Positions 1-9,646 of a DNA stretch of 64,000 nucleotides are shown in pieces. Below the pieces are notes generated by a model. That model was not told the DNA's origin, made no database searches, and was given only the letters and a program-made list of their open reading frames with translations. The stretch is from an uncultured Alphaproteobacteria bacterium (GTDB lineage: Bacteria > Pseudomonadota > Alphaproteobacteria > Rs-D84), in NCBI GenBank assembly GCA_946625925.1, contig CAMOTP010000001.1, positions 1-64,000 of the forward strand, in the 5' to 3' direction. The stretch's first letter is position 1, and each line of letters starts with the position of its first letter. The position numbers were made by a program, and so were the translations under genes.

Positions 1-369
1 ATTCAAAATGCGGCTCGCGGTCTAAGACGTGGTGCAAAATATCAAGATTATATGAGTGAGAGGGATGCTGCCCAGTTATTGTTTTATATGTGGTTAATTG
101 TTCATAATGAATTGTTGGTTGGTGTTCGTGATAAAGAAATTACTGAATTTGTTGATAAAGGTTTGGTAACCCAAATGGATGCAGACAGATATATTGTGAA
201 ATTAACAAAAAATGTGGCAAAGTCCCCTTGTACCGGGTTGATTAAATCCGTTAGATTGGGTCAGGGTTTACAAGTTCCTGAATTTTGTAAAAAAGCGCAG
301 GACAAGGTGTTGGATATATATGAGGCATTGGTAGAGAAAAAATCAAATATGTTTGATTTTACCAGATAG
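1..369 (+). CDS. Unknown protein, C-terminal part (cut by window edge)
   Basis: The reading frame is open from base 1, so the gene starts upstream of the window; the first ATG at 52 is probably internal. The visible 122 residues are mostly predicted helical, with charged and hydrophobic residues alternating (a YMWLIVHNELLVGV segment, then two amphipathic stretches), and end in MFDFTR. I see no signal peptide, metal site or nucleotide-binding motif and do not recognise the family. A strong terminator follows 25 bases after the stop, so this is the last gene of its transcription unit. Confidence 0.6.
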   Translation: MQNAARGLRRGAKYQDYMSERDAAQLLFYMWLIVHNELLVGVRDKEITEFVDKGLVTQMDADRYIVKLTKNVAKSPCTGLIKSVRLGQGLQVPEFCKKAQDKVLDIYEALVEKKSNMFDFTR

Positions 370-393
370 CAAAAAACTCTGTTCAGGGAATTA

Positions 394-427
394 CCCGCAA
401 AATTTAATAATTTTGCGGGGCTTTTTT
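394..427 (+). terminator. Rho-independent terminator
   Basis: An inverted repeat CCCGCAAAAT / ATTTTGCGGG with a short loop is followed by CTTTTTT. It ends the transcript of the partial first gene, 70 bases before tyrS. Confidence 0.85.
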
Positions 428-498
428 ATTGTATCTTGGGGTTGCAACAGATAATTTTTCATGATATTATTTTTTCTGATATAGAAAAAGGTTTTGTG

Positions 499-1713
499 AT
501 GAAAAATAATTTGATGTTTGAATTGACCCAGCGTGGTTTTATCAATCAATGTTCTAATATGAATGCGGTTGCAGATTTATTGGATAACGGACAAATTGCA
601 GTTTATTTGGGTTCGGACCCAACCGCGGATTCTTTGCATGTGGGGCATTTGGTTCCGGTTATGATGATGCGCTGGTTGCAAAAATATGGCCATAAACCAT
701 TGATGTTGGTTGGTGGTGCAACGGGTCGTATTGGTGACCCATCTGGACGTGATACAGGTCGCCCAATGATGACCGAAGAAGTTTTGGCAAAAAATGTTGC
801 AGGGTTAAAAAAATCTTATTCTAAATTTTTGCGTTTTGGTGATGGCGAATCCGATGCGTTAATTGTTGATAACTATGATTGGATGCGTGGTTATTCGCAT
901 TTGGATTTCTTGGCGCAATATGGTTTGGATTTTACAATTCCACGTATGCTTTCTATGGAAAGTGTGAAAAAGCGTTTGGAAAATGGTATGACTTTCTTGG
1001 AATTTAATTATATGACTTTCCAGGCGGTTGATTTCTTGACACTTTATAAAGAACATAATTGTGTGTTGCAACTGTGTGGTGCAGACCAATGGGGTAATGC
1101 GATTATGGGTGTGGAATTGATTCGTAAAAAAATGGGCAAGGAAGCCTATGTGTTATCTACATCCCTGATTACCGACGCAAACGGAAATAAAATTGGAAAA
1201 TCTGCGGGTAATGCGGTTTGGGTTAATGAAGATAAAACTACGCCTTATGAATATTATCAATATTTCCGTAATACACCGGATGATTTGGTTGAAAAATTCT
1301 TGAAAATATTTACGGAAATTCCATTGGATGAAATTGCAAAATTGTCTGCGTTGCAGGGGGCGGAATTAAATGAGGCCAAAAAACGTTTAGCATTTGCAGC
1401 AACTGAAATTGCACATGGACGTGATGCAGCATGCGAAGCCGAGGCTGCAGCTGCGGCATTGTTTGCTGGTGGTGCCGATAATTCAAATGCGCCAAGTGTT
1501 GAAATTGATATGAGTGGAGATATGAAAATTTTAGATTTCTTGGTCGCAATTAAATTGTTTGATTCTAAATCCGAAGCACGTCGTAATGTTGAACAGGGCG
1601 GTATTCAAATTGATGGTGCGAAAATTACGGATAAAGAATTTGTTGTTGCACCTAAATCTGAATATATGGTTCAGAAAGGAAAGAAAACATTTTTACGTGT
1701 TGTTGTTAAATAA
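499..1713 (+). CDS. tyrS: Tyrosyl-tRNA synthetase
   Basis: Cytosolic class I enzyme that charges tRNA-Tyr with tyrosine using ATP. The HIGH signature appears as HVGH near residue 47 (PTADSLHVGH) and the KMSKS loop as KIGKS near residue 231. The last 65 residues form an S4-type RNA-binding domain (ILDFLVAIKLFDSKSEARR), typical of bacterial TyrRS. The length of 404 residues is normal. An in-frame extension to 436 exists, but the ATG at 499 follows an AAAAAGG ribosome site and gives the expected N-terminus. The EnvC-like gene begins three bases after the stop, so the two are probably cotranscribed. Confidence 0.95.
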   Translation: MKNNLMFELTQRGFINQCSNMNAVADLLDNGQIAVYLGSDPTADSLHVGHLVPVMMMRWLQKYGHKPLMLVGGATGRIGDPSGRDTGRPMMTEEVLAKNVAGLKKSYSKFLRFGDGESDALIVDNYDWMRGYSHLDFLAQYGLDFTIPRMLSMESVKKRLENGMTFLEFNYMTFQAVDFLTLYKEHNCVLQLCGADQWGNAIMGVELIRKKMGKEAYVLSTSLITDANGNKIGKSAGNAVWVNEDKTTPYEYYQYFRNTPDDLVEKFLKIFTEIPLDEIAKLSALQGAELNEAKKRLAFAATEIAHGRDAACEAEAAAAALFAGGADNSNAPSVEIDMSGDMKILDFLVAIKLFDSKSEARRNVEQGGIQIDGAKITDKEFVVAPKSEYMVQKGKKTFLRVVVK

Positions 1714-1716
1714 CGC

Positions 1717-2793
1717 ATGAAAAAAATACTGGTTATTTTATTGGGAATTTTTTGTTTTGGAACGCAAAGTTTTTGCGTGGATGAGTTGACTCGTATTCAA
1801 TCTGAAATTAAACAGGTAGAGCAAAAACACAAAAAGTTAGAAGAACAAGTAAAAAAATCTGATAAAACGGTCGCGCAAACAAAACAAGATTTGGTGCGAA
1901 CTGCGGACAGGGTTAGTTCGTTGGAAGAACAACGTGGTAAAATGCAGTTGAAAATTAAAGAATTGGATGCACAACGTGAAAAAATTTCCAAGGAAATTGC
2001 TGAAAATCAGGGCAGAGTATTTGATGCAGTGTCTGGGGTTTTGTATATGGCTTTGCGTCCCAGCTTTGATGTGACAGATATGCATGATTATGTTTTGGCT
2101 TCATCGGTGTTATCTGGGGTTTCACAACAGTTTGATTCTGAAATTCAAAAGGCTTCGCAACGGTTGGATGAATTGGAAAGAATTCGTAACGAGCGCAGTA
2201 TTGAAAAGGAAAAATTAGATCGCAGTGCAAAAAAATATACTTTGGAAAGAAATGCATTAGATAAATTGCTTAAAACACGCAGTGCGCAAAATGAAAAATT
2301 AAAAAGTCAGCAGGTGGCATTGCAAAAAAAATTGCGTGCATTGTCAGAAAAAGCAAAAAATATTTCTGAATTGTCTGCCGGTGTGGGCAGTTCGGAAATG
2401 TCGGCTGATGCGCGGTTTTCACGTCGTAAGTTAAATTTGCCTGTGCGTGGTCGTGTTGTTGTTAGGTTTGGTGAAAAGACTGCGTTGGGATTAACGTCGG
2501 ATGGATGGCGTATTCGTACACATGGTGATGCGTTGGTGACAGCACCTGCGGATGGTGTTGTTAAATTTGCTGATACATTTCGTGGCTTTGGTCGCGTTGT
2601 AATTATATCCCATAAAAATGGTTATAACAGTGTGATTACAAATATGGGACGATTAGATGTTGTCCCAGAACAAGAAGTGTTGGCGGGTGAACCTATTGGA
2701 CGTATGAATGCTGATAAATCAGAAATGTATTTGGAAGTACGTCGTGGAAACAAGGCAGTTGATCCAGCAAGGTTGTTCAAAGAAGAAAATTAA
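1717..2793 (+). CDS. EnvC-like murein hydrolase activator (degenerate LytM)
   Basis: Periplasmic protein of 358 residues. A signal peptide (MKKILVILLGIFCFGTQSFC) is followed by a long charged coiled coil (about residues 20-215) and a C-terminal LytM/M23 domain (about 235-355). The domain lacks the metal-binding histidines: the HxH motif reads MYLEV and the first motif IRTHGDALVTAP. As in EnvC, this suggests a regulator of N-acetylmuramoyl amidases at the division site rather than an active peptidase; an AmiC-type amidase is encoded at 9723. The start is three bases after tyrS with no clear Shine-Dalgarno, consistent with translational coupling. Confidence 0.85.
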   Translation: MKKILVILLGIFCFGTQSFCVDELTRIQSEIKQVEQKHKKLEEQVKKSDKTVAQTKQDLVRTADRVSSLEEQRGKMQLKIKELDAQREKISKEIAENQGRVFDAVSGVLYMALRPSFDVTDMHDYVLASSVLSGVSQQFDSEIQKASQRLDELERIRNERSIEKEKLDRSAKKYTLERNALDKLLKTRSAQNEKLKSQQVALQKKLRALSEKAKNISELSAGVGSSEMSADARFSRRKLNLPVRGRVVVRFGEKTALGLTSDGWRIRTHGDALVTAPADGVVKFADTFRGFGRVVIISHKNGYNSVITNMGRLDVVPEQEVLAGEPIGRMNADKSEMYLEVRRGNKAVDPARLFKEEN

Positions 2794-2941
2794 GCGCATT
2801 ATGGTGTTTAATATTTTCTGAATTATGTTTTATGTATTGTTTTAAAAAATATATAAAATCGTTAAATTTCGTGTTGCAGAAAATATTTTTTTTGTGGTAA
2901 GCTGTAAACGTATAGGAAAAAGGGAAGAGAAAGGGTGTTTC

Positions 2942-4393
2942 ATGCTTAAAAAAATCCTGATTTGTGCGGTTCTGGCGACCGTTTCGGTTAATTGTTTTGC
3001 TGGGAATAAGCAAAAAAAAGAAGAACCTGTTGTTCATTTAACGGATGAACAGATTTATTCGGAATTGCAGAAATTGGCATTGGTGTTTGAAACCGCACGT
3101 GATAATTTTGTCGAAGAAGCAGATGAAAAAAAGATGTTGGAGGCCGCAATGAATGGTATGTTGGCGGAACTGGATCCACATTCTTCGTATTTGAATGCTG
3201 ATGATTTTAAAGATTTTAATGATAAAACCCAGGGTGAATTCGGTGGGTTGGGAATTCAGATAACTTCGGATAGGGGTGCGATTCGTGTTATATCGCCAAT
3301 TGATGATACACCTGCGTACAAGGCTGGAATCAAGGCGGGTGATTATATTACCAAAATTGATGATGAACAAGTTTTTGATATGACCTTGAATCAGGCTGTT
3401 AAAAAAATGAAGGGCAGACCAGGAACCAAGGTTAAATTGACAATTATTGGTGATGATAATGAACCCAAAACGTTGACATTGAAACGCGATATTATCAAGG
3501 TTAAATCTGTCAAGTTTAGAGAGTTGCGTTTGGCTGATTCTGATGAAGATTCTCCGAAAATTGGTTATGTCAGAATTTCTGAATTTGGTGCGACAACAGT
3601 CAAAGAATTAACAGATGCTATTAAGAGTTTGGAAAAAGCCAAAGTTGTTGGTTATTTGTTGGATGTTCGTAATAATCCTGGGGGATATTTGACTGCGGCT
3701 ATTGGTGTGTCTGATGCGTTTTTGGATGATGGTGAAATTGTGTCTACGCGCGGTAAAGAAAAGACCGATATAGACCGTAATTTTGCAACCAAGGGTGATT
3801 TGACAAATGGTAAGCCAATTGTTGTTTTGATAAATCATGGGTCTGCGTCCGCATCAGAAATTGTTGCTGGGGCATTGCAGGATAATGGTCGTGCATTGGT
3901 AATGGGCAGCCAGAGTTTTGGTAAGGGCAGTGTTCAACAACAAAAACCGTTGGGTGATGGAACGGCAATTCATATTACAATTGCGCGTTATTATACCCCC
4001 AGTGGACGTTCAATTCAAAATGAGGGTATAACCCCAGATGTTGAGGTGTTGCAATCAAAAGTAAAAGTTTTAGAAAAACGGGATAGTGATTATTCCGAGG
4101 CTTCTTTCAAAAATTCTTTGAAAAATGACGAGGCTAAAAAGTCAAAAAAATCAAAATCCAATTCTAAATCAAAAAATGATGATGACGATGACGAGGATGA
4201 TGTCGATGAAAAAGATTTGACCGAAGAAGAAAAAGATGCACGCGATTATCAGTTGCAACGTGGATTGAGTATGGTTATCGCGATGACAAAAATGCAAATG
4301 ACGGTTGATGATAGACGTGCGGTGGTGGATGCCGAAAATGCTGAAAAGGAAAAAGCCAAAGAATCGTCTAAAAATAAAGATAGTAAAAAATAA
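2942..4393 (+). CDS. ctpA: Carboxy-terminal processing protease, S41 family (CtpA/Prc)
   Basis: Exported serine protease of 483 residues that trims or degrades envelope proteins. It has a signal peptide (MLKKILICAVLATVSVNCFAG), an N-terminal helical region, a PDZ domain (GGLGIQITSDRGAIRVISPI) and the S41 catalytic core. The Ser of the GSASASE motif lies near residue 300 and the Lys of SFGKGSVQ near 327. The C-terminus carries an unusual Lys/Ser then poly-Asp low-complexity insert (about 395-425) before a final helical segment. The ATG at 2942 is preferred over an upstream extension because it follows GGAAGAG and starts the signal peptide. In many proteobacteria this gene sits beside an EnvC-like gene, as here. 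Confidence 0.93.
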   Translation: MLKKILICAVLATVSVNCFAGNKQKKEEPVVHLTDEQIYSELQKLALVFETARDNFVEEADEKKMLEAAMNGMLAELDPHSSYLNADDFKDFNDKTQGEFGGLGIQITSDRGAIRVISPIDDTPAYKAGIKAGDYITKIDDEQVFDMTLNQAVKKMKGRPGTKVKLTIIGDDNEPKTLTLKRDIIKVKSVKFRELRLADSDEDSPKIGYVRISEFGATTVKELTDAIKSLEKAKVVGYLLDVRNNPGGYLTAAIGVSDAFLDDGEIVSTRGKEKTDIDRNFATKGDLTNGKPIVVLINHGSASASEIVAGALQDNGRALVMGSQSFGKGSVQQQKPLGDGTAIHITIARYYTPSGRSIQNEGITPDVEVLQSKVKVLEKRDSDYSEASFKNSLKNDEAKKSKKSKSNSKSKNDDDDDEDDVDEKDLTEEEKDARDYQLQRGLSMVIAMTKMQMTVDDRRAVVDAENAEKEKAKESSKNKDSKK

Positions 4394-4450
4394 AAAATGG
4401 GCAAAAGCTGGGTTGATTTTTTGTTTTTATTTATATATAATATGTCGTAC

Positions 4451-4527
4451 GCGCCCATGGCTCAATTGGATAGAGCAACAGATTTCTAATCTGTGGGTTG
4501 CAGGTTCGAGTCCTGCTGGGCGCGCCA
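4451..4527 (+). tRNA. tRNA-Arg (anticodon TCT)
   Basis: Cloverleaf with acceptor GCGCCCA / TGGGCGC, anticodon stem ACAGA / TCTGT around loop TTTCTAA, T-loop GTTCGAGTC, and an encoded GCCA 3' end. Anticodon TCT reads AGA/AGG. Confidence 0.95.
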
Positions 4528-4544
4528 GAAATTTCCCTGTTTTA

Positions 4545-5693
4545 TTATATATCTAATGCAGAGGCTGATGCCCATGCCCATTGCAGATTATATCCGCCTA
4601 AATCACCTGCGATGTCTAGAACCTCGCCAATAAAATACAGGCCATTGCACAATTTGGATTCCATTGTTTTGGATGATATTTCGGATGTGTCTACACCACC
4701 ACGGGTTACTTCGGCTGATTGAAAATTGTGTAACGAAAACGTTCCTTGTGCGATGTTAATTCGGTTTATGTTTGTTGCGATTTCTTGTAATTCTGTATCA
4801 CGATAATCTGCAATATTTTTTGTTTTTTGATTTGATATGAATTCGGCAATTCGTTCGGGTAATTTTGTTGATAATACGGTTTTTAACAGTTTTTTACCGT
4901 TCGTTTGTTTTTGTGATTTTAACCATTGAAATGCATCCAAACCAGGCAACAGATTTATAGTAAATCCATTTTCAAGGTTGCGAACTGACGTTCGATAAAT
5001 GGCCGGTCCACCAATACCAAAATGAGTAAATAACATGTCGTCATATATGGTTTCTTTGTTTATTTTTATTTCAACCGCCAGTGATATGCCAGATAATGCA
5101 GAATCAAAAACTTTGGTCGCAATACCGCATAATGCAGGGCGGGGCGGAATAATTTTATGACCAAAACTTTTTGCAATTTTATACCCAATATCAGATGTTC
5201 CCATATTGGCATACGATATGCCACCTGTTGCAATGATTAATTTTTTTGCTTGAAAATTGCCGGTATCAGTTTTTATTAAAAATAAATCGTTTTGTTTGGT
5301 CGTTTCTTGGACACAAGTGCTTAATACGATTTCTGTATTGTCGATATCTTGTAATAATGCGTTTGTTATATCAGATGATTTTTCTGCAAAATATTGCCCA
5401 GGCGTTTTTTCAAAAAATTTGATATTATGTGATTTTGCCCAATTTAATGTATTGTTTGGTGTCATACGTGTCAAAGCACTGCGTGTGAATTCAGGATTTT
5501 TTCCAAAGTAATGCCTATAATCTGCGTGGGTATTTGTAAAGTTGCATTTTCCACCGCCAGATATGGCGACTTTGCGTGCGGGGATGTTGCCCATATCAAT
5601 AATGCAGATGTTTTTGCATTTTTTACAAAGTCTGCCTGCTGCAAATAACCCGGACGCGCCAGCACCAATGATGATAATGTCGTATGTTTTCAT
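4545..5693 (-). CDS. NAD(P)/FAD-dependent oxidoreductase, HI0933/BaiN (YhiN) family
   Basis: Cytosolic flavoprotein of 382 residues. It opens with the FAD-binding GxGxxG motif (IIIGAGASGLFAAGRL) and has the family signature SGGGKCNFTN near residue 47. A second GxG segment (ATGGISYANMGTSD) and the C-terminal FAD-contacting block (GEVLDIAGDLGGYNLQWAWASA) are intact. Family members are aminoacetone-oxidase-like or bile-acid reductase-like, but the substrate cannot be read from sequence. The gene converges on tRNA-Arg and lies downstream of tRNA-Met on the same strand. Confidence 0.88.
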   Translation of the reverse strand: MKTYDIIIIGAGASGLFAAGRLCKKCKNICIIDMGNIPARKVAISGGGKCNFTNTHADYRHYFGKNPEFTRSALTRMTPNNTLNWAKSHNIKFFEKTPGQYFAEKSSDITNALLQDIDNTEIVLSTCVQETTKQNDLFLIKTDTGNFQAKKLIIATGGISYANMGTSDIGYKIAKSFGHKIIPPRPALCGIATKVFDSALSGISLAVEIKINKETIYDDMLFTHFGIGGPAIYRTSVRNLENGFTINLLPGLDAFQWLKSQKQTNGKKLLKTVLSTKLPERIAEFISNQKTKNIADYRDTELQEIATNINRINIAQGTFSLHNFQSAEVTRGGVDTSEISSKTMESKLCNGLYFIGEVLDIAGDLGGYNLQWAWASASALDI

Positions 5694-5731
5694 ATTATCA
5701 TATGTTATATTAACAAAATAAAAATGGAAAT

Positions 5732-5755
5732 AAAAAAACGCACAATTTATGTGCG
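5732..5755 (-). terminator. Rho-independent terminator after tRNA-Met
   Basis: On the minus strand CGCACA / TGTGCG forms a 6-bp stem with a 5-base loop followed by seven T, about 13 bases downstream of the tRNA-Met 3' end. Confidence 0.7.
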
Positions 5756-5767
5756 AATTTTTACAAG

Positions 5768-5844
5768 TGGTGGGTTAGGTAGGACTCGAACCCACGACCA
5801 AAGCGTTATGAGCGCTCCGCTCTAACCAACTGAGCTACTAACCC
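5768..5844 (-). tRNA. tRNA with CAT anticodon (Met elongator, or Ile2)
   Basis: Minus-strand cloverleaf: acceptor GGGTTAG / CTAACCC, D arm GCTCAGTTGGTTAGAGC, anticodon stem GAGCG / CGCTT around CTCATAA, T-loop GTTCGAGTC, and an encoded ACCA end. CTCATAA occurs in both elongator tRNA-Met and tRNA-Ile(CAU), so charging identity is open; Met is the default. It is not the initiator, because the anticodon stem lacks the three G-C pairs. Confidence 0.9.
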
Positions 5845-5936
5845 ACGAGGCAGATTATTACACCTTTTTTTGCAAGACGCAAGTCAAAAAAATTAAAATA
5901 CTTTATTTTTTTATATCTTTGTGTCAGTATGGCCGT

Positions 5937-7208
5937 ATGGCTGAATTGGTTCAGATTTTAAGCGATGTGCAAAAGCAAGCGTTCAATACAATTGAACGAA
6001 CAAATGGTAATTTGTTGATTTTGGGCCAGGCGGGAACAGGAAAATCGACTTTTGTTAATTATTTGAAATCTGCGTCGGTTAAACGGATTGTTTGTGCTTG
6101 TCCAACAGCGGTTTCGGCATTGAATATAGGTGGTCAAACTATACATAGTTTGTTCCAAATTCAACCACGTGATTTTATTATGCCTGAATTTTTGAAATTA
6201 AAGGCTAAAACCAGAAATATTTTGTTGGCCACAGATGTTTTAATCATAGATGAAATTTCTATGGTTGCGCCAGATTTGCTGGATGCTGTGGATTTGTTGG
6301 CGCGTCAGGCACGAAGAAATAATGAACCATTTGGTGGAATCCAAGTTGTGGCGATTGGTGATTTGTTTCAATTACCCCCAGTGATAACTGATGACGCAAA
6401 ACAATATTATTTGCAAGAATATGGTTTTCAAAATGCTTATTTTTTTGATAGTCATGTTTACAAACGGGCAAATTTTATGCGCTTTTCTTTTGATAAGGTT
6501 TATCGACAAAATGATGGTGCGTTATTGGAAAACCTGGTTCAGTTGCGTAATGGTAATATGCAGGCATTGGAATTTTTTAATCAGTGTAAAATAGAAGATG
6601 CCGAACAACGTAATAATGCGGTTTTGATTACACCTTATCGTGCAATGGCAGAAAATATAAATGCATCGCGATTACGGGCAATATCTGCACCCGAAGTAGT
6701 GTTTGTTGGTGAATTGTCTGGCAATTTTTCAGAAAAAGATGTGCCCGCACCAATGAGGTTGACCCTGAAAGTGGGTGCGTTGGTTGTGTTTGTGAAAAAT
6801 AGTGATAAGTGGCATAATGGTTCAATGGGGCGCATTGTGGAAATTGGCGCACGTGGGATAAAAGTCGAATTATTAAATGCAGCACATACGGTTGTAAATG
6901 TTAAACCAGAAAAATGGGAAAAAATAGAATATATTCGTGATGAAAACGACAGATTGATGGAACATGAAATTGGATCTTATAAACAATTTCCTTTGAATTT
7001 GGGGTATGCAATGACTATTCACAAGGCCCAAGGAAAAACATTGGATGCGGTGGTTGTTGATATTTCGCGTGGGGCATTTGCACATGGGCAAACTTATGTT
7101 GCATTATCGCGAACCCGTGCGGCCTGTGATATGCATATTGCAGCATTGCTGAGACCAAGTGATGTGATTTTTGATAATCGTGTTTTAGAATTTATGAAAG
7201 CTGAATGA
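5937..7208 (+). CDS. Pif1/RecD-like superfamily 1 helicase
   Basis: Cytosolic ATP-dependent DNA helicase of 423 residues. Walker A is GQAGTGKS near residue 30 and Walker B is LIIDEISMVAPD near 105. A GDLFQLPPV block (motif III) and a C-terminal UvrD-like block (LGYAMTIHKAQGKTLDAVVVD, then YVALSRTR) complete the Pif1/RecD set. It is compact, without RecD nuclease-complex regions, and matches the stand-alone Pif1-like helicases of bacteria. The ATG at 5937 is chosen over a TTG 18 bases upstream. No Shine-Dalgarno is visible and a TATATC-like box lies just upstream, so translation may be leaderless or nearly so. It converges on prfB, with two bases between the stop codons. Confidence 0.85.
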   Translation: MAELVQILSDVQKQAFNTIERTNGNLLILGQAGTGKSTFVNYLKSASVKRIVCACPTAVSALNIGGQTIHSLFQIQPRDFIMPEFLKLKAKTRNILLATDVLIIDEISMVAPDLLDAVDLLARQARRNNEPFGGIQVVAIGDLFQLPPVITDDAKQYYLQEYGFQNAYFFDSHVYKRANFMRFSFDKVYRQNDGALLENLVQLRNGNMQALEFFNQCKIEDAEQRNNAVLITPYRAMAENINASRLRAISAPEVVFVGELSGNFSEKDVPAPMRLTLKVGALVVFVKNSDKWHNGSMGRIVEIGARGIKVELLNAAHTVVNVKPEKWEKIEYIRDENDRLMEHEIGSYKQFPLNLGYAMTIHKAQGKTLDAVVVDISRGAFAHGQTYVALSRTRAACDMHIAALLRPSDVIFDNRVLEFMKAE

Positions 7209-7210
7209 TT

Positions 7211-8285
7211 TTATTCGCATTGTTGCAGATATGATAACATAAAATCATCTAAATCACCATCCAATACAGCATTTGAATCTGTTTTTTCAACATTTGTTCG
7301 GACGTCTTTGACCAGTTGATATGGATATAAAACATAATTTCTGATTTGACTGCCCCATTCAATTTTTTTCTGGGCGGCCTTGGCAGCGTTTTCTTCGGCT
7401 TCGCGTTTTTTTAATTCCAGTTCGTACAGGCGGCTACGTAAAATTTTCATAGCCATATCTTTGTTTTGAAATTGGCTGCGTTCATTTTGGCATGTGACCA
7501 CAGTGTTTGTTGGAATGTGTGTTATGCGAACGGCACTGTCGGTTTTGTTAACATGTTGTCCGCCAGCACCCGATGAACGATATGTATCGATGCGTAAGTC
7601 TTTTTCATTTATTTCTATTTCAATGGAATCATCAACATCGGGCCATACATCAACAGAAGCAAAACTGGTTTGTCTTTTGCCGTTTGCATTAAAAGGTGAA
7701 ATTCTGACCAATCTGTGAACACCAATTTCTGATTTCAGCCAACCATATGCTTTGTCACCATCTATTTTGAAAGTGATACTTTTTATACCAGCAACATCAC
7801 CTGGGTGCTCGTCTATAACCTCGCACGAATAATTATGACGTTCTGCCCAACGGGTGTACATACGTGCCAACATTTGTGCCCAATCTTGGGCTTCGGTTCC
7901 ACCGGCACCGGCCTGGATAAATAAAAATGCGTTATTGGTGTCGTTTGCCCCATGAAACAATGTGATAAATTTTGCCTGTTTTGCGCGTGTTGCCAAAGTG
8001 TCAATTGCACTGACTATGTCAGGGTCATCTGGGGCCAATTGATATAAATCTATTAAATTTTGATAGTCTGATTCCAGGGATTTAAAATCAGATAATGTTT
8101 TTTCTAGGTTTGATTTCTTTTGTAATAATTTTTTTGCGGCATCTGGATCGTCCCATAATTTTTCGTCACCAACTTGTTCGTCCAGATTTGCTATTTCTGA
8201 TGCCATTTTTTCAGGGTCAAAGAAACCCCCTTACGGCAGAAATGTCGTTTTCAATTTCGGACAAGATTTCGTTTTGTATTAACAT
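7211..8285 (-). CDS. prfB: Peptide chain release factor 2 (programmed +1 frameshift)
   Basis: RF2 recognises UAA/UGA and triggers peptide release. Translation starts at 8285 and reaches an in-frame TGA at 8219-8217 after 22 codons. The slippery stretch AGGGGGTTTCTTTGAC (internal Shine-Dalgarno, CTT, TGA, C) is the classic RF2 autoregulatory +1 site. After slipping, the frame continues through residues beginning DPEKMASEIANLDEQ to 7211. The catalytic GGQ motif (SSGAGGQHVNKTDSAVR) is intact, but the usual SPF stop-recognition motif was not located by eye. The gene is divergent from the secreted protein gene at 8380. Confidence 0.95.
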
Positions 8286-8379
8286 GTTTTTTATATTAGC
8301 AATTTGGTTTTACAAATCAATAAATAATTGCATTATGTCGATAAATATGATAAAATTTTTCTTAAGAGAGAGGCTGTTT

Positions 8380-9630
8380 ATGAAAAACATCATTGCTTTT
8401 TGTGGCTTGTTGAGTGTTGTATTGTGCGGTGGCAGTGCGTATGCGGTGTCTGCGGGTGCTGTGTCTGGGAGTGAGGCAAACCGTGGCGGTATGTTGATTT
8501 CTAATCCGTCAACAACAGGCAATCGTGGTATGCAGGGTTTTGCTGATTCTTATAGACAAAATCAAGTTGCTAATTATTATATGAATACCCAGTTGGATGT
8601 TGGAACTGCATGCAGTGAACGTATTATGAAGTGCCTGACGGAATATTGTGATGGTACAACAGTTACGGCAGGAATAATTCAAGGACGTTGTGCATATACT
8701 ACGGAAACAGAGTTATATAATTATGCTTTGTTGTGTTTACAGAAAGATAATTCCCAATTATTGCCACAGTATAATGTGAATACGAAAAGTAGTGCAGGTG
8801 CGATGAATACTGCTGCGCGTTTGTGTCCACCTTATGTTCAACAAAATTTGATGTCTTTCCTGTCTATGTCGAATATGGCAACACAGTTATCTAAATCCCA
8901 TTCTGATTTGTGTATAAAAAGACGTCAAGAATTAGAGGCGGCTATGGCGTGTCATTCTGTTGCGTTGGCGTATGGAAATGATACGACCAGTAAATTAACC
9001 AGCCAATTAACAGATTATTGCGGTTCTGGTGTGCCAGGTGGATCCGCAGAAATGGTGACACGTTTTGTTAATGCTGGTAATGTTGGTGCAAATGTTTGGG
9101 GGTGGGCAGAAAAAGTTGTTGGTTTGGATGTTAATTCCAAGGGTGCTGATTGGCAATCTGCAATGGATAATGTTTTGGCAGGTTATGCTAATCGTATGAA
9201 TTTGGCTTGTGGTGATAATTTACAAATAAACCCCAGTTCTGCAACCGTTTCTACAACAGGAACAGCAGGATTGTTGGTTGCTGCTTCTTTGTTGACAGAT
9301 GCTAAATTCCCTGATGCTGTGAATGTGGCTAATAATGCAATACAGCCCAGCGGTTATTCAAGTTTTTGGATGGAAGTTTTGTCTAATGCAGATTTGTTAA
9401 ATCAAGAAACGGCAAAGCAGGTTGTTTTTGCAGGTTTGGGTAATTCACCGTTGACAACAAATGCTTTCTTGACCAGTGCACAAATGTCACAAATGCAAGA
9501 GGCTTATAAGAAGGGCACCAAGGTGTTTATTATAAAGGATGCTACGCGTTGTTTTGTGATTCCGGTTCAGACCTTGACTGATGCGGAAACAACAATGGTT
9601 GCAACGCAATTTTCTCATTGCAGAAAATAA
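8380..9630 (+). CDS. Secreted cysteine-containing protein of unknown function
   Basis: Predicted exported protein of 416 residues. The signal peptide (MKNIIAFCGLLSVVLCGGSAYA) is cleaved near residue 22. The mature part has about a dozen cysteines (for example ACSERIMKCLTEYCDG and a terminal FSHCRK), which suggests disulfides in the periplasm, and is rich in Asn, Ser, Thr and Gln. I do not recognise the family. The ATG at 8380 is preferred to a long upstream extension overlapping prfB because it follows AAGAGAGAGG and begins the signal peptide. A terminator follows at 9647, so the gene is probably monocistronic. Confidence 0.8.
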   Translation: MKNIIAFCGLLSVVLCGGSAYAVSAGAVSGSEANRGGMLISNPSTTGNRGMQGFADSYRQNQVANYYMNTQLDVGTACSERIMKCLTEYCDGTTVTAGIIQGRCAYTTETELYNYALLCLQKDNSQLLPQYNVNTKSSAGAMNTAARLCPPYVQQNLMSFLSMSNMATQLSKSHSDLCIKRRQELEAAMACHSVALAYGNDTTSKLTSQLTDYCGSGVPGGSAEMVTRFVNAGNVGANVWGWAEKVVGLDVNSKGADWQSAMDNVLAGYANRMNLACGDNLQINPSSATVSTTGTAGLLVAASLLTDAKFPDAVNVANNAIQPSGYSSFWMEVLSNADLLNQETAKQVVFAGLGNSPLTTNAFLTSAQMSQMQEAYKKGTKVFIIKDATRCFVIPVQTLTDAETTMVATQFSHCRK

Positions 9631-9646
9631 ATAATAGCTTATTTTG

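Noticed and set aside
4305..4556. Plus-strand frame containing WLNWIEQQISNLWVAGSSPAG
   Set aside because: It is translated tRNA-Arg plus the tail of ctpA, not a gene.
8095..8379. A 95-codon N-terminal extension of the secreted protein at 8380
   Set aside because: It overlaps prfB on the other strand, lacks a ribosome site and would bury the signal peptide.
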